A stretch of 64,000 nt of DNA from Amphiura filiformis (GCF_039555335.1 NC_092628.1:59197547-59261546); one strand, 5' to 3'. Positions 46,120 to 58,530 are shown, numbered from the stretch's first letter. Numbers and translations: made by a program. Notes: generated from the sequence alone by a model not told the origin.

Positions 46120-48900
46120 TTAAAGTCGTAATGTACGATATACATCTTTTAAAGTGAATTTGCATGGTAAAATGTTTCTCAAACTTGAATTCTTGTTTTG
46201 GCATAGACCCGGGACATACTATTTTAAGGCCTACTCCTTATTCCTGAATTTTTGGGGCCTAAAAAAATATTATCCTGTTTTGCCAAATAAAACATCGCTA
46301 AATCCTAATCCTCTAGTTTATAGTTCTAACTGGCAATAAAATAAAATTTTGATATTTGGTCATTTTTTGGGAATAAGGGCCAAAAACATGCGTTTTAAGG
46401 TTCGTATGCTGTGACAATCAAGCCCAAAGACTTGCATACTAAGACTGATTTCAGTTTATGCATTCTAATTTTTGGAAAAGGCATGTTTCATTTTTATAAC
46501 CAATAATTTATTAAAGTAGCACCAAAAAGTGAGAATTAGAGCAAAATTGCGGCATCTACTCCAGATTTTGAATGCTTAGACTTGTTCCAAGTCTTTTATT
46601 TTTATGACTCGGTTGTCAGAAAACATGACAAAAATTCATGTTTTTGGCTCTTTTTTCAAGAAATTAGTAAAATAGTGAACTTTTTCTTTTATTTACTCAG
46701 TTAGTACTCAATTAATATGATAGGGTTGAGCTATGTTTCATTTTGCGGAAATTGATGATATCTCAAAATCATAGGGCCTGCACTTTGGCTCGTTTTTGCA
46801 GGTTTACATGGTCCAATAATCACAAGATGACTGACATGTGGTAACAAAGGAAGCAGTCACTGCAATTTGATTATGTCCCATATGATTGGCCATTCAAGAC
46901 ACCCCTGTGAATATACTATAGCGGCCTTTTCAAAATATAATACCTGTTTGCTTGACTGCATTGACAATACCCGGGAACAATACACACAGTATATGCATTG
47001 GACAAACTTTTTACAAAGCATGATAAGTGATAATGTGACCTCCAGATTTATACATCGTTCGTCTCGCACATTCCCTCATTTCAAATATATAGTTTTGGTT
47101 TCTCTTTTGTTCAGAAACCAAAAATCAAGGGATTAAAAAGTAGAGCTGATCTGGTCTGCAATCATAACACTATTATGCTGGGAGGACACAGTATAGGGTA
47201 TATAACCAGAAGTATACAATAGCCTATTGTGCTAACATAATTATTATCATGATTGATATCGGAAATCTATCCGCGGACGACAGTTGATGCTCTCTGTCGA
47301 CGGTAGGTGGCATATTACACTCACGAGTTCTAGGCCTAGAAATCATATACATGCGCGTATATTGAAGGATGGGGTGGGGTGGGGGATTTGTTTGTTTGTA
47401 TGAAACATAAACGATGCATGGAGATGATTTGATTATGAATTAGTTTATTATCCCCAGGAAGCACAGCCCATACCTCTTTAATAGGGGGCTCCCCTCCCTA
47501 TATAACCACATCTTCCCTAAATTACCCCTTTCCCCCTCCTCCTCCCCTACATTCGATATCTTCATCTCGAGCTCTCCTCCCCTTCTCTTTCACTTCCAAT
47601 GCTCTCTCTCATATGTTTCTCTCTCTACCGGCCCATATCCCCTTGCCCTCCACCCCCCCACACACACACACATCACACAATCTCTTCTCCCTCTATCTTC
47701 TACTTTTGCAGTAAAAATTGCTTCAGTAAAAGTCATTAGGTTATTAGAGGTCATATAATGGCCTTCCATCGATTCTGGTACATGGGATTAAGGACATGAA
47801 TCGATTTCTGTTTATAGCACCTATACAATTACAATAGTGGCCCCTTTTGTAATGTCGAATGCAAATATTTCGATGGTCTATATATTTTCACAGTGAAATC
47901 AGCTTAGGCTATTTCGTAGTCTCAAGTCAATGCTTTCAAACTAAATCAATGCTTTCAAATGTAGACTGCTTTGTTCGACTTCTCTGCTCGTGAATATTGC
48001 ACTGCGAAATTTAAACATTTCTTTTGTATACTTAGATCAGGTAACTCGAAAATCCTGTAATTTTATTCGTCACACCACTTATAAGAAACTGAAACCAAAA
48101 CCGAAACTACCTGTCACAAATGTTTAGTTTTAAACAAAAGGTAGAAACAATGAGTTCGATATCTTGTGATTCAAGTGGTTAGGCAGGACAATAGGAAACC
48201 ACGTGACCAAAACCAAAACCAAAACTAAAACTCAATATTTGAAATGAGGCACTGACAACATTTGATTGAATGGACTGTAGGCTACTGCGCCGTGATTACG
48301 GTGAAGGACACCGGTTCAAATCCTTTGTTTGGAGCCAATCGATAAAAGCATGCAGGGCCTCTATACCCATGTACAGTTTATCCCTACATAACCTATGTCT
48401 TGAATCAGGGATCGATATAATGGGATAGGCATCGTAGTATTACGTAACACACCGAAAGATGTAGTTTAACTCTAGACAATAGGCGCCATATTGCAGGAGG
48501 GTTAGAGTTCATAGAGGAAACGTTAAAGGTTAGTAGATTAGGTCACCCAGGCACATCACTAATGTGTTTCACGAGTTGTAATACCGACAGGTAAAAACAT
48601 TGATTTTGTAAAATTCTCCCGATTTTTAAAAATTACTAAATAAGGTTAGTACTTCAAACCATTCTTTGATGAATCTATGCAATATGACGGTAATTTGTGA
48701 AACATCTAAGAATCAATCTTAAACATCTTCATGATATTCATTTTTTTGCGCATGGTCAAAGCATGCTCTTGCGCTATCCACAGACTATCCGGTGGAAACT
48801 TCAAAGCAACGATCATGCGTTAATATTTACAAAATGGCGAATGATGTAGTTTAAGTCGAACAATAGCGTGACCGGCGTGACGTAGTTTTTGGCATTGTTC
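46120..48900. other. Gene-poor stretch
   Basis: No exon recognised. A short palindrome, AACACTATTTT and its complement, lies near 46089–46112. CATAGGGCCTGCACTTTGGC near 46770 recurs inverted near 56120–56150. A CT-rich, C-run region spans about 47480–47690. GAAAC-rich repeats lie at 48090–48230. Confidence 0.4.
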
Positions 48901-48923
48901 CTATATGCACTTTCACCCTCCTG

Positions 48924-51900
48924 CTTGAATACGCTGGCAAAGTTATGTAATAATCGGATTAATACTATATAGCAGTAGGTAAAAACAAGTTTTGAATAAT
49001 CCGCGCTATAAAGTCCCATTCAGTGATCCCAGCGAAAGTGAAAAAAAAATCAAATTGTTACGTTTATAAATTTTTTAATGAAAACAAATGGCAAAAAAAA
49101 ACAAAACAGGAAAACGACAGTATTGACGAAGTTGAAGCCCCATTCAAATACATGTAGCTAATTTATATACTGTCAGTACCGGTATATAAATTACAGACTC
49201 ACGTAAATGCATTATTTTTTGTCTTAGACACACGGTTTTCGGCTGAACCACTGCACTAGCAAGCTATGTTAGCACATCTATGACAATGACGAAAGGTACA
49301 AAATCAGCCATAGGCCTTTAGATAGCAGAAGACACCAAAGTGGTGTTTTATGACCTTTGACATTCTTTTGTGGCGAGTGACATGGTCTTTCAATTCACGC
49401 CGAGTGTCCTTGACAGGTTTGACTATGCTTCAGTGGTCATGAAAGAATTCAAAAGATAACCTCTGCCCCAATAATCCCAAGCAATTGTCTGAAACTGCTC
49501 CTCGGATCATAAGAACTCAGTCCTCAAATGATAGTCATAATAATGTCCAAAATATAAAAATTACTGCCTATCATTGAAGACTGAGTTCCGCAGTCTAGTA
49601 TCCAAAATCTGAATTTTGATGATTTTTACGATCGCCGGGATGAAAAAAAATAAAAAAATCACTGAATGGGCCTTAGTACCCTACTCTCCTTACCTTGGCA
49701 ATATAAATCAAAGAAAAATAAATAATAAAAAAATAAAACAAGAAAAGAAAAAAAAGACAAAGAAAATTAACCAAATTAAGGGATCTGGAATGAGCGTTTT
49801 GAGCGTTTCAATAGTATTTTTGTGGGACATGAGAGCACATCAGACATATCGAATTGCATTCTGAATACGAAGAATGTCTTTCTGATATCAAATTAATTTC
49901 ATTGTTTGAAATTCACGATATAATACAAATTTTATGAACAGTCCTCGAAGTAAATATCATAAATCTAATGTTATATTCTTAAACAGTCCTTGGCATACCA
50001 TACATGTATAGGCCTATGTATAGTAAATTTGTCTGATTTATCTTTTTTTTGCTGTTTAAGCAAATAGTTAAACATAATTTCCATAAAATGTAAGCGTTTA
50101 CTGTCAGATATGTCCCCTTTTAATTTTGAGCAGAACAAGTGAGGTAAAGCAAAGAAAATTGGAATTTACTACTACTAGCGCCAATGAATGTTATACGATT
50201 GTAAAACGGTACGATCCTCTAGGGGTGGGTGGGTGTGTGGGGGTGTGTGTGTGTGTGTGTGTCATGCACGCGTATTTTTTTCTGCAACTATAACGGGACG
50301 CAATACGATACCGGTATGTTATAAGAATCAAACTTACAAGAAAGATGGCTCTTGTCAAATCCTACAATTCTGTCAGAGAAATATGCATATTTGCATTACA
50401 TTTTAATTAATTGACATAATTGATTAATTAATAAATATTTTATTTAATGATTTACCATAATTCCAAATATGTCAAACAATATGTCAAATTAAAGCTAATG
50501 AAATGCTTTATAAATTGGTCAGAGCGCATTTTGCATAATGCATTTAGTTACATGATTTTTGCTATACACGCATAGGAGCTGTACTTTTAAAATCCGCGCC
50601 TAATCAATAATAATAGTCTTTCACTCCATTGTCAAAGTACTGTGCTCCCTGTAGCATTATGGAGTGACCAGGTCCTAGAGTGTGATGGTTTTGTAGCAGA
50701 TGACAGTGCTCATTCAAGCCTGTCAAGGTCAGTTAGTAGCCACTTGCTGAATGGATGGCCATTATCAACTATCAAAGAGATGCCTTGTGCAGCTGCCAAT
50801 CACAGTAGAGGTTTGATAACATTTTGTTAAAACCCAAATGTGATATAACGACAATGCTGTGCATGTTGGTACTTAATTGTTTGGATTCTTACGTTGAAAT
50901 TCCCTTGTATTAGTATTTTTATGTGTAGTGTATAGTGCTCATAAATTATATAGCTTTTAAATTTTGGGCATTTTTGCTCTGTTGCACTGTACCATTATGG
51001 AATTTGAGTAAATCAATTACCGACACAAGCAGGTATACAGTGTATTATTTTATGTTTATTTCGTATCTCAGGAGCACAGCTCACTTGGTAAGGCATCAGA
51101 ATTTGGTACACTAGCGCTTCGAACTTTAAATCGGAAGGTGGTGAGTTCGAGCCTCATCACGGTCGCATTAATTTTATAAACCAAATATTGTTCGAACTTT
51201 TCATATTTGTTTTTCTTTTATTGTTTCTTTTCTTTGTCTTTTTTTCTTGTTTTATTTATTTTTTCTTTATTTTTCTTTGATTCATATTGCCAGTGTAAGG
51301 AGAGGAGGGGACTAACGGCCCATTCAGTGATTTTTTTTCATTCGTACTATCGTAAAAATTATCAAAATTCAGATTTTGTACAAGATAGCGGAACTCAGTC
51401 TTCAATGATATAGTCAGTAATAATCTTTTGGTCATTATATGACTATCATCATTTGACGACTGAGTTCTTATGATACATCATCCGAAGAGCAGTTTCAGAC
51501 AATTGCTTGGGATTGTTGGGGCAGAGGTTATCTTTTGAATTCTTTCATGACCACTGAAGCAGAGTTAAACCTGTCAAGGACACTCGGCGTGAATTGAACT
51601 GACCATGTCACTCGTCACAAAAGAATGTCAAAGGTCATAAAACATCAACTTGGTGTCTTCTGCTAAGCCGTGTAGGCCTATTTAAGAAAAAATAATGCAT
51701 TTACGTGAATCTGTAATTTATATACTGACAGTATATATAAATTAGCTACATGTATTTGAATGGGGCTTCAACTTCGTCAATACTGCCGTTTTCTTGGGTT
51801 TTTTGCCAATTGTTTTCATTAAATTTTTTTATAAAAGTAACAATTTGATTTTTTTTTCACTTTCGCTGGGATCACTGAATGGGGCTTTGCAACGCGATAT

Positions 51901-51972
51901 ATTCAAAACTTGTATTCACCTACTGTTATAGCATTAATCCGATTATTACACAACCTCGCCAGCGTATTCAAG
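48924..51972. mobile_element. 3-kb TA-flanked element with about 0.8-kb inverted arms
   Basis: Arms span about 48932–49772 and 51212–51964. Outer end is CGCTGGC(A/G)AAGTTATGTAA; shared inner blocks include CAGTGATCCCAGCGAAAGTG, AATGCATTATTTTTT, GACCTTTGACATTCTTTTGT and GACAGGTTTGACT-like strings. TA lies just outside each end. The middle (49780–51200) has a repeat beginning near TGGGACATGAGAGCACATCA, a GT microsatellite and a tRNA-like SINE, but no transposase. The small element at 52376–52616 has the same outer ends. Confidence 0.8.
51069..51175 (+). repeat. tRNA-derived SINE fragment
   Basis: A-box-like AGCTCACTTGGTA (51079–51091) and B box GAGTTCGAGCCTC (51143–51155). The boxes are about 50 bases apart and the cloverleaf is poor, so it is not a functional tRNA. 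Confidence 0.5.
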
Positions 51973-52239
51973 ACATCCAATGCAAATAATCACCTAGATT
52001 ATGACGTATCATACCGTAAATATGGTGGAGTACTCAAATTCATTCAACAAAAGCATGATTACAAGCTATTCAGCATCGAAGTGGTTACGTAATTCTCTTG
52101 GTTACCGGATCACGCTACTTTGGTATGCCTTCGAGTGCCATATACTTTATGTGGTGATCATTTCGATCGTGGTTCATTACTCTAGCGCGTGATCCCGTTG
52201 ACATAGTAACATTACGTAACTTCGATACTGAATTGCAAT

Positions 52240-52680
52240 CTACCGCGACAGCTCGTCTCAAGCTGTGTTCACACATGCACTTATTACCGGTAATATTTTA
52301 TCTAGGCTTATGTCCGATCGAATTAAATATTTCCGCTAATCCCTTAGTGCGTCCACATTTGTCGGCAATAGCGCTATACGCTGGCGAAGTTACGTAATAA
52401 TCGGATAAACTACCATAGCAATAGGTGAATCATGCTGATTAGTTGCACCTGTAAGATTAGTATCTTTGAAAAGACCGGTATTGTATTCAATCTATGATTG
52501 CAGACATACAGGTGATGAGTGCAACCTGCTTGTAGTACAGCGCGAAATGTTCAAAATTGTTTTCACCTATTGCTATGGTAGTTAATCCGATAAATGACGT
52601 AACTTCGCCAGCGTATGCCCGACGTGTTATGTCCGTTAAAGCCTATTACCGGTCATAAATCTCTTCTTTCTACATGAGCA
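52240..52680 (-). repeat. Third copy of the TCCGAC/GTCGGA repeat
   Basis: GTCGGCAATAGC, TCCGACGTGTT-like and CTATTACCGGTCATAA strings match 55214–55276. The copy is split by the element at 52376–52616. Confidence 0.6.
52376..52616. mobile_element. Short derivative of the long-arm TA element
   Basis: Ends ATACGCTGGCGAAGTTACGT and its inverse, about 55 bp each, including CTACCATAGCAATAGGTGAA. It interrupts GCAATAGCGCTA|TGCCCGACGTG; the uninterrupted paralogue reads GCAATAGCTCTATGTCCGAC at 55.2 kb, supporting a TA duplication. Confidence 0.88.
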
Positions 52681-52847
52681 TCATCAGAAAATTTAACCCG
52701 ATTTTAAATGTTTTCACTGAAAATTCACTTTCAATAAACGCCCCTCTTTAGAACAAATTACAGACAATGCGGTAGGTATGTCATGTAAGAAAAATACAAA
52801 TTCAAAAAGTTCCAAAATTAAGACCAATTTTGTATTTATGTAGGTTC

Positions 52848-52848
<1 letters not shown>

Positions 52849-52899
<51 letters not shown>

Positions 52900-52900
52900 T
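52849..52900 (+). repeat. (TTA)n microsatellite
   Basis: About 17 uninterrupted ATT/TTA units. Confidence 0.95.
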
Positions 52901-53029
52901 TAGTTTGACAAAGTAGTCCCATTTTACAGTAGACTTAGCTCTATATCGCATTTTATACATGTAGGCCCTACTATGGTGGACATCTTTGAATAAATGACAA
53001 AAATAAAAAAAATTACACTGACTCCCATC

Positions 53030-53300
53030 ATCATGCTATTTTATTCTTGGTGGGGGGTCCCAAATTTACAAAACGTCGGCTTCAATAAAATTGCGACCTC
53101 CCTATTTCGGCAGCAAATATTTTATGACCCCCCCTGTTTACACCCCCCAAAAAAACAGGCATCAGTCTTTTGAATAAAATAAACACACTATCTGTAGTCA
53201 TGCTGTGTTGTGACTCCCTACATTTTGGTCATCAAAAATATTTTATGACACCCCCTATTTTTCTTTCCGTATATATTTGGGACCCCCCTAATCATCTTAT
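53030..53300. repeat. GC-tailed repeat remnants
   Basis: Several copies of AAAATATTTTATGACCCCCC-like strings and GGGGGGTCCCAAAT. Looks like a decayed transposon; ends not defined. Confidence 0.35.
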
Positions 53301-53902
53301 AAAATGTAATTGCATGCCTTTCTGTTATCATGCTTATGGCTTAATAAATTTCATCTCCATCTACATCCAGGGCCACACAATCAAACTTCCACCATTGGCA
53401 CTGTACAAATAATTAAGAGAACACACCAGGTACCACCATCATGATGATCAATTGCACAGTTGGGAAACCACCAACCAACAGTATTCACAGAGCTGCTCAC
53501 ATTACAACCCCATGCACTGAACTGACCAATCAGGTGCATGGATTTTTAAGAAAATTTGTTCTGGACTATGAAAAATGCTCATGCATATTACTTTTGTCCA
53601 TCAACATTTGACTGTCTCCACTTGTACTTCCTACACAAGTAGCTTGAATAAACCTTAAACTTCCGTAGAAAAACTTTGAAAACCTCAGAAAAACTTGAAA
53701 TTTGAGTATTGTTGGTTCCACTTACATCAGTTACATGTATTTCAATGGGATGTAATTTGAGCTGGTGATGTAATTGGGTTATAATGAGCTGTGGTTGATT
53801 CATTTGCATAAGTAGAATTTGTACAGAAGTTTGCTTGTGGGCCATACTGCCCCCCCCACTGAACCCTCTGGGGTTAACATTTGCTCCCCCCCCCCCCCCC
53901 CG

Positions 53903-54155
53903 AAACTCGTGTAGGTTATCCCAATAAGGATGGTCAATTGCTCCTGCGCCTGAATTTTTCACCCGATCATGGAGGGTGCGATGGAGAGTTTTCAGTGCCT
54001 TTATCACTACAGGTATCTGCTCCCCCGACCGTATCGGGACCCCCCCCCTTGTCATGTAATAGCGTGGCTATCTCCTCCCAAAGCTTTTTTATCCCAGAAA
54101 TACTTTCCGTGTCTCTCCAAATTTTGAGTATAGCCAATGTTTCCTTGTCATTCCA
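53903..54155 (-). pseudogene. Myb/SANT-like (trihelix) DNA-binding domain remnant
   Basis: WNDKETLAILKIWRDTES and KKLWEEIATLLHDKG (54155–54045) give helices 1 and 2. KALKTLHRTLHDRVKNSGAG and HPYWDNLHEF (54001–53903) give helix 3 and the usual end, but in another frame, and the RT..QC linker is lost. This is the Myb/SANT-like domain common in expanded animal gene families and in Harbinger-type transposon accessory proteins. G-runs at both sides suggest later insertions. Not functional as it stands. Confidence 0.7.
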
Positions 54156-54301
54156 ATTGACCCCTCTATGGAAACGGGAAATCACAAGCAGCAAATAAAA
54201 AAGAAGCTAAAAGGGAAATGTAAGAAAGAACAGATTTTAATGTTCATTTTCAATGATTCTACCTGTTCAGTAATTCTTCCTGTTATAGTGAACGCTCCCA
54301 T

Positions 54302-54302
<1 letters not shown>

Positions 54303-54334
<32 letters not shown>

Positions 54335-54335
54335 G
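54303..54335 (+). repeat. (TTC)n microsatellite
   Basis: About ten TTC units. Confidence 0.95.
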
Positions 54336-54511
54336 GATACTGCTTAACGTCCCAAGTGGAATAAGGCAAGCAGGAATTTGCGCATGCGTGTGATTTTCTT
54401 AGTCTCTTATGTTGCTTTCCTTTGCTTTGAAATAGCTGTGTAGTGCTTCCTTGAATTGATCAGTGCTTCCTTGATCTAACGGTGATGTCCGAAAAAAATT
54501 ATCGCATCCGG

Positions 54512-54883
54512 GCCAGGCCTTGCCGTTTGAGGCGAGCGATCGCTCTCGCTCGCCGCCGCTCGCCCAAACTCGATTTTTAGTGAGCGATTTTCCACTCGCC
54601 ATAGACACTAAATATCACTCGCTGCGAATCTCCCAAAATCAGCCACTGAATCAGCCATTTCAGTATTTAATCGATGCTGTACTCCCTCCAAGCGTAGAAA
54701 GTGAAAAATGTTAGCGCGCTTCGCGCGAATTTCAACATAAATGTACATAAATACCGTATCAAGACAGAAACTCTACTTGATTATTTCCTAAATAAGTGAT
54801 ATTTGTGAAAATTCGACCACTCGCCTACAATCATGCTAGCGAGTGATTAACCACTCGCCTTTAAAATCTAAACGGCAAGGCCA
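54512..54883. mobile_element. hAT-like MITE (GGCCTTGCCGTTT ends)
   Basis: GGCCTTGCCGTTT at the left is inverted as AAACGGCAAGGCC at the right. Flanks GCATCCGG (54504–54511) and GCATCCCG (54884–54891) match at 7 of 8 bases. GCGAGCGATCGCTC and CACTCGCC repeats lie inside each end. The internal GCGCGCTTCGCGCGA block is shared with 28.3 kb. Confidence 0.85.
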
Positions 54884-54954
54884 GCATCCCGCTAGTTTAT
54901 ATTAATATTTGCAGCTGCAGCCATAAATTACTCTGCTTAAAATTTTCCGCGAGT

Positions 54955-55305
54955 GATATAGGCCTACTCACAATTATATCCGGCAGCCCAATAGTGCTGC
55001 GTGTCCACACGTAATTACTATTACCGGACGTAACGTTTCGATCGGTCTTAACAGCTCTTAACTCTGGTCATCTTCAGCCTTAAATTGTCGGATTTAAAGC
55101 ACATTACGTCGGATATAGTAATTTTTTTATATCCGACGCTCATTCACACTGCCACTTATATCCGATACTATTACCGACGTAATTTAAGTCCGGTAATAGT
55201 CCGACTGTGTGAACACGACGAGTCGGCAATAGCTCTATGTCCGACGTGTTTATATCCGAGCTATTACCGGTCATAACTAACCGGAAATGGTCAGCAGAGC
55301 TAATG
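54955..55305 (+). repeat. TCCGAC/GTCGGA repeat, copy 1
   Basis: Shares long blocks with 55490–55740: CACACGTAATTACTATTACC, CGATCGGTCTTAACAGCTCT, CACATTACGTCGGATATAG and CATTCACACTGCCACTTATA. Short TCCGA/TCGGA motifs point both ways. Confidence 0.85.
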
Positions 55306-55489
55306 TCTCCCTCTCTTGCCAGTTCATTCCTCTATTGCGTTTGATATTCGCACCTGCATCCATGATGATTTTGTTTTATCTCTCACTGGTCACACTATTT
55401 ATACTCTGCTTCAAATCAGTTGCGCGAGTAATTTAATTTAACCCGGAAGTGTTCTTCACGCTGAATCACGCAGAAAGGTGAAAGGTCAC

Positions 55490-55745
55490 AGTTATATCCG
55501 ACAGCCCAAAAGCGCTGTTCAGTGTTCACACGTAATTACTATTACCGATCGTAACTATTCGATCGGTCTTAACAGCTCTTAACCCTGGTCATCTTCGGAT
55601 TTAAATTGTCGGATTTAAACCACATTACGTCGGATATAGTTATGTCCGACGCTCATTCACACTGCCACTTATACCCGATACTATTACCGACGTAATTTAA
55701 GTCCGGTATTAAGTGGTTTAAGTCCGACTGTGTGAACAAGGCTTC
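55490..55745 (+). repeat. TCCGAC/GTCGGA repeat, copy 2
   Basis: Direct duplicate of 54955–55220, offset by about 535 bp. Ends at GACTGTGTGAACAA. Confidence 0.85.
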
Positions 55746-55785
55746 ACACACATAACAAATGCACTATACGATCAAATAGGTTGAC

Positions 55786-55872
55786 GACAACGTTTGATTG
55801 AATGCACTGCATTGCACCATGATTACGGTGAAGGACACCGGTTCAATTCCTTTGTATGGAGCCAATCAATAA
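55786..55872 (+). repeat. tRNA-like repeat, copy also at 48260–48346
   Basis: TTTGATTGAATG, GATTACGGTGAAGGACACCG and GTTCAATTCCTTTG recur at 48260–48346 (GTTCAAATCC, a near-consensus B box). Probably a SINE head. Confidence 0.5.
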
Positions 55873-56696
55873 TTTCACGCACATCCTCTATTATTGCCCA
55901 ATTATTTCCCGGGATGATTGCACACTGTGAAAGAGCTATTGTTATAATGTTTGATGAAATCGTGTTTAACTACCGTATTTGCTTAAGAACGGCACAATAC
56001 AGATAAAGCAGGCAGATTTACTACATGTGGTACATGTATATACATATAGGGAATGTGTGTGAGTCGAGTATTACCTAATTATAATAGGGGCGTATCCAAA
56101 AATGAATTCACGCCCCTTTCAAATGTCGAGCCAAAGTGCAGGCCCTATGATTAGTGCTGTATTTTTCTGGAATGGGGGAGTAGGCCTATGTTTATGTCCC
56201 AACTTTTGAAATCATGTAAATTGGCATCAGCCAAATTAATTGTGCTTGTAGAAAAATATCAGTTTAGTTAGTTAAGACATAACTTTAATAGACCACAGCG
56301 GCCAAGATAGTAAGTGAGGGTCTTTCCCCCATTTTACCTTATTATTTCGGCTTAAAATGACGCACACCGTTCCTAACATTTGCTGCTATAATAATATTAA
56401 CATATAAAAGTTGACTGATATCGAATAATTATTATGAAGATATTAGACCATAGAGCAATAATTAAATCTCATTGCAAAAAGGGGGAGCGTCGAATTTTTC
56501 GCAGGTTGAAAGGAGGCTGCTGCAAATAGGCACGAGATTTTTGGCACAGCGGCAACTTTTAAATATAACACTCTAAAAGGCTTAGGAACAGTACGGAAAC
56601 ATTAAAATTATTATCATTTCATCAAGCTCGCATTAAAATTGGGTTCCCAAAATGTTGGCTTGTACAATTTTTTAAAGGTTTTTTTGTTTGTTTGTT

Positions 56697-56764
<68 letters not shown>

Positions 56765-56769
56765 ATTGT
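56697..56769 (+). repeat. (TTG)n microsatellite
   Basis: About 23 TTG units. Poly-Cys and poly-Asn frames across it are artefacts. Confidence 0.97.
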
Positions 56770-57027
56770 TTACATGCCGAGAAGGGGGACAAGCATTTTG
56801 TGGCAGGTCATTTAGGACTGTACTCCTTGGATTTGCGGGATAATGTGTGCACAACCCCTAAATGGAATTTATACTAGTGGACAAAATATGCACATATATG
56901 GGTCATCATGGGTTCTTGCGTTTGGTCAATTCCAGGTATGTCAGGTAAGCATGATAAGGGGCTTGGCAAAAATATCATTCTAAATTTAAAATGCTCCTCT
57001 GCCACAGTAGTGAGCTATACATATCGT

Positions 57028-57375
57028 AGGCGTAGATCCCGGGGGATAAATCCCCGCCAATATTTTGCCAAGGGGATGGTCCATGCAATCATCCCCCCAC
57101 CTAATGTTGACTCCTGAATATGGGTTTCTAGCCCAATTTACCTCATATTTGCCCATTTTAGCCCCAAAAGTGCACATTTTCGCGCGCTTCGCGAGTATTT
57201 ATTCCACTTTTGCACCATATTTCATCAATTTAGCTTCCAAATAGCAAAATTTTTCGCCTCTTTGCGCGCATTGGTACCATAAACTTATTTTGTCGCCAAA
57301 AGGTGATTCATTATACTTACAGAATTTTTTTTCCAACCCCATCCCCCAAATGTCAAAAAGAAATCTACGCCACTG
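57028..57375 (+). mobile_element. GGCGTAGAT…ATCTACGCC element
   Basis: Inverted ends GGCGTAGAT and ATCTACGCCACTG. The interior has GGGGGATAAATCCCC and a CGCGCGCTTCGCG core near 57181. A fragment of the same family lies at 41215–41300. Target duplication not visible. Confidence 0.7.
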
Positions 57376-57656
57376 CTTGCAGTGCCGAGTCCACTTTTGA
57401 GTGACCACCATTACCTGCGGACAAACACTGTGCATGATGTCCTATAATTAAATTGAAGGAATTTAATCATTCTATACCCTTAAGTATGTCTGAGTTTTTG
57501 CCATAGCTGATGCAATGAAAAGTTGTGTGCTGCCTAGCTCTTAAAGGTATACTATTACATGTATATGAACGAATACGGTGTTACAGTATTGTACCCCATC
57601 CTGATTTATCGTGATCCAAAGCTCTCCCCACAATGGTAACTGATATGTGTTATGTT

Positions 57657-58530
57657 AATGCTATCTAATGAAGACAACACAATGTGTGATACGATAATGC
57701 TATTAAAAGAAAGCAAACGATGTTAGGTATGTGATAATGCTATACCGTATATTATTATAGCATATGATTCTATATATTTGATTATAATAATGCTTTCTAC
57801 TAAAGATAGCACATGATTCGGTGTGTGGTATGAAAATTATATCTACTGAAGATAGCCCATGATGATATGCGTGATTATAATAGATTATAATAATGCTATC
57901 TACTGAAGATAGCACATGATGCTATTTATTATATGCGTGCTTATAATAATGCTATCTACTGAAGACAGCACATGATGCTATGCGTGATTATAATATTAAT
58001 GCTATTTACTGAAGATAGCACATGATGCTATTTATTATATGCGTGATAATAATAATGCTATCTACTGAAGACAGCACATGATGCTATGCGTGATTATAAT
58101 ATTAATGCTTTCTACTGAAGATAGCACATGATGCTATTTATTATATGCGTGATAATAATAATGCTATCTACTGAAGACAGCACATGATGCTATGCGTGAT
58201 TATAATATTAATGCTATCTACTGAAGATAGCACATGATGCTATTTATTATATGCGTGATTATGATAATGCTATCTACTGAAGATAGCACGTGATGCTATG
58301 CAGGATTATAATAATCCTATCTACTGAAGATATAATGCTATGCATGATTCTAATAATCGTATCAACTGAAGATAGCACATGATGCTATGCGTGATAATGC
58401 TATCTACTGAAGATAGCACGTGATGATATGCGTGATTATAATAATCCTATACTGAAGACAGCATATGATGCTAGGTGTGATTATAATAATGCTATCTAGT
58501 ATCTACTGAAGACAGCACATTATGTTGCGT
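57657..58530 (+). repeat. Left array of hairpin-bearing tandem units
   Basis: About 17 units of 47–57 bp, each with the hairpin GCTATCTACTGAAGATAGC, then ACATGATGCTAT and an AT-rich linker (GCGTGATTATAATAAT). Around 57960–58250 long and short units alternate, giving a higher-order period near 106 bp. The first units are degenerate. Confidence 0.9.

Noticed and set aside
50642-50830. 62-codon frame in the loop of the 3-kb element
   Set aside because: No family resemblance and no splice context; probably chance.
51079-51160. tRNA-like sequence
   Set aside because: Boxes are spaced too widely and the stems are poor; a SINE head is more likely.
56672-56877. Poly-Asn and poly-Cys open frames
   Set aside because: Produced by the TTG microsatellite.
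57657-58530. Hairpin-bearing repeats resembling a CRISPR or integron array
   Set aside because: Linkers are homologous between units, not unique spacers, and the same array recurs inverted 4 kb away.
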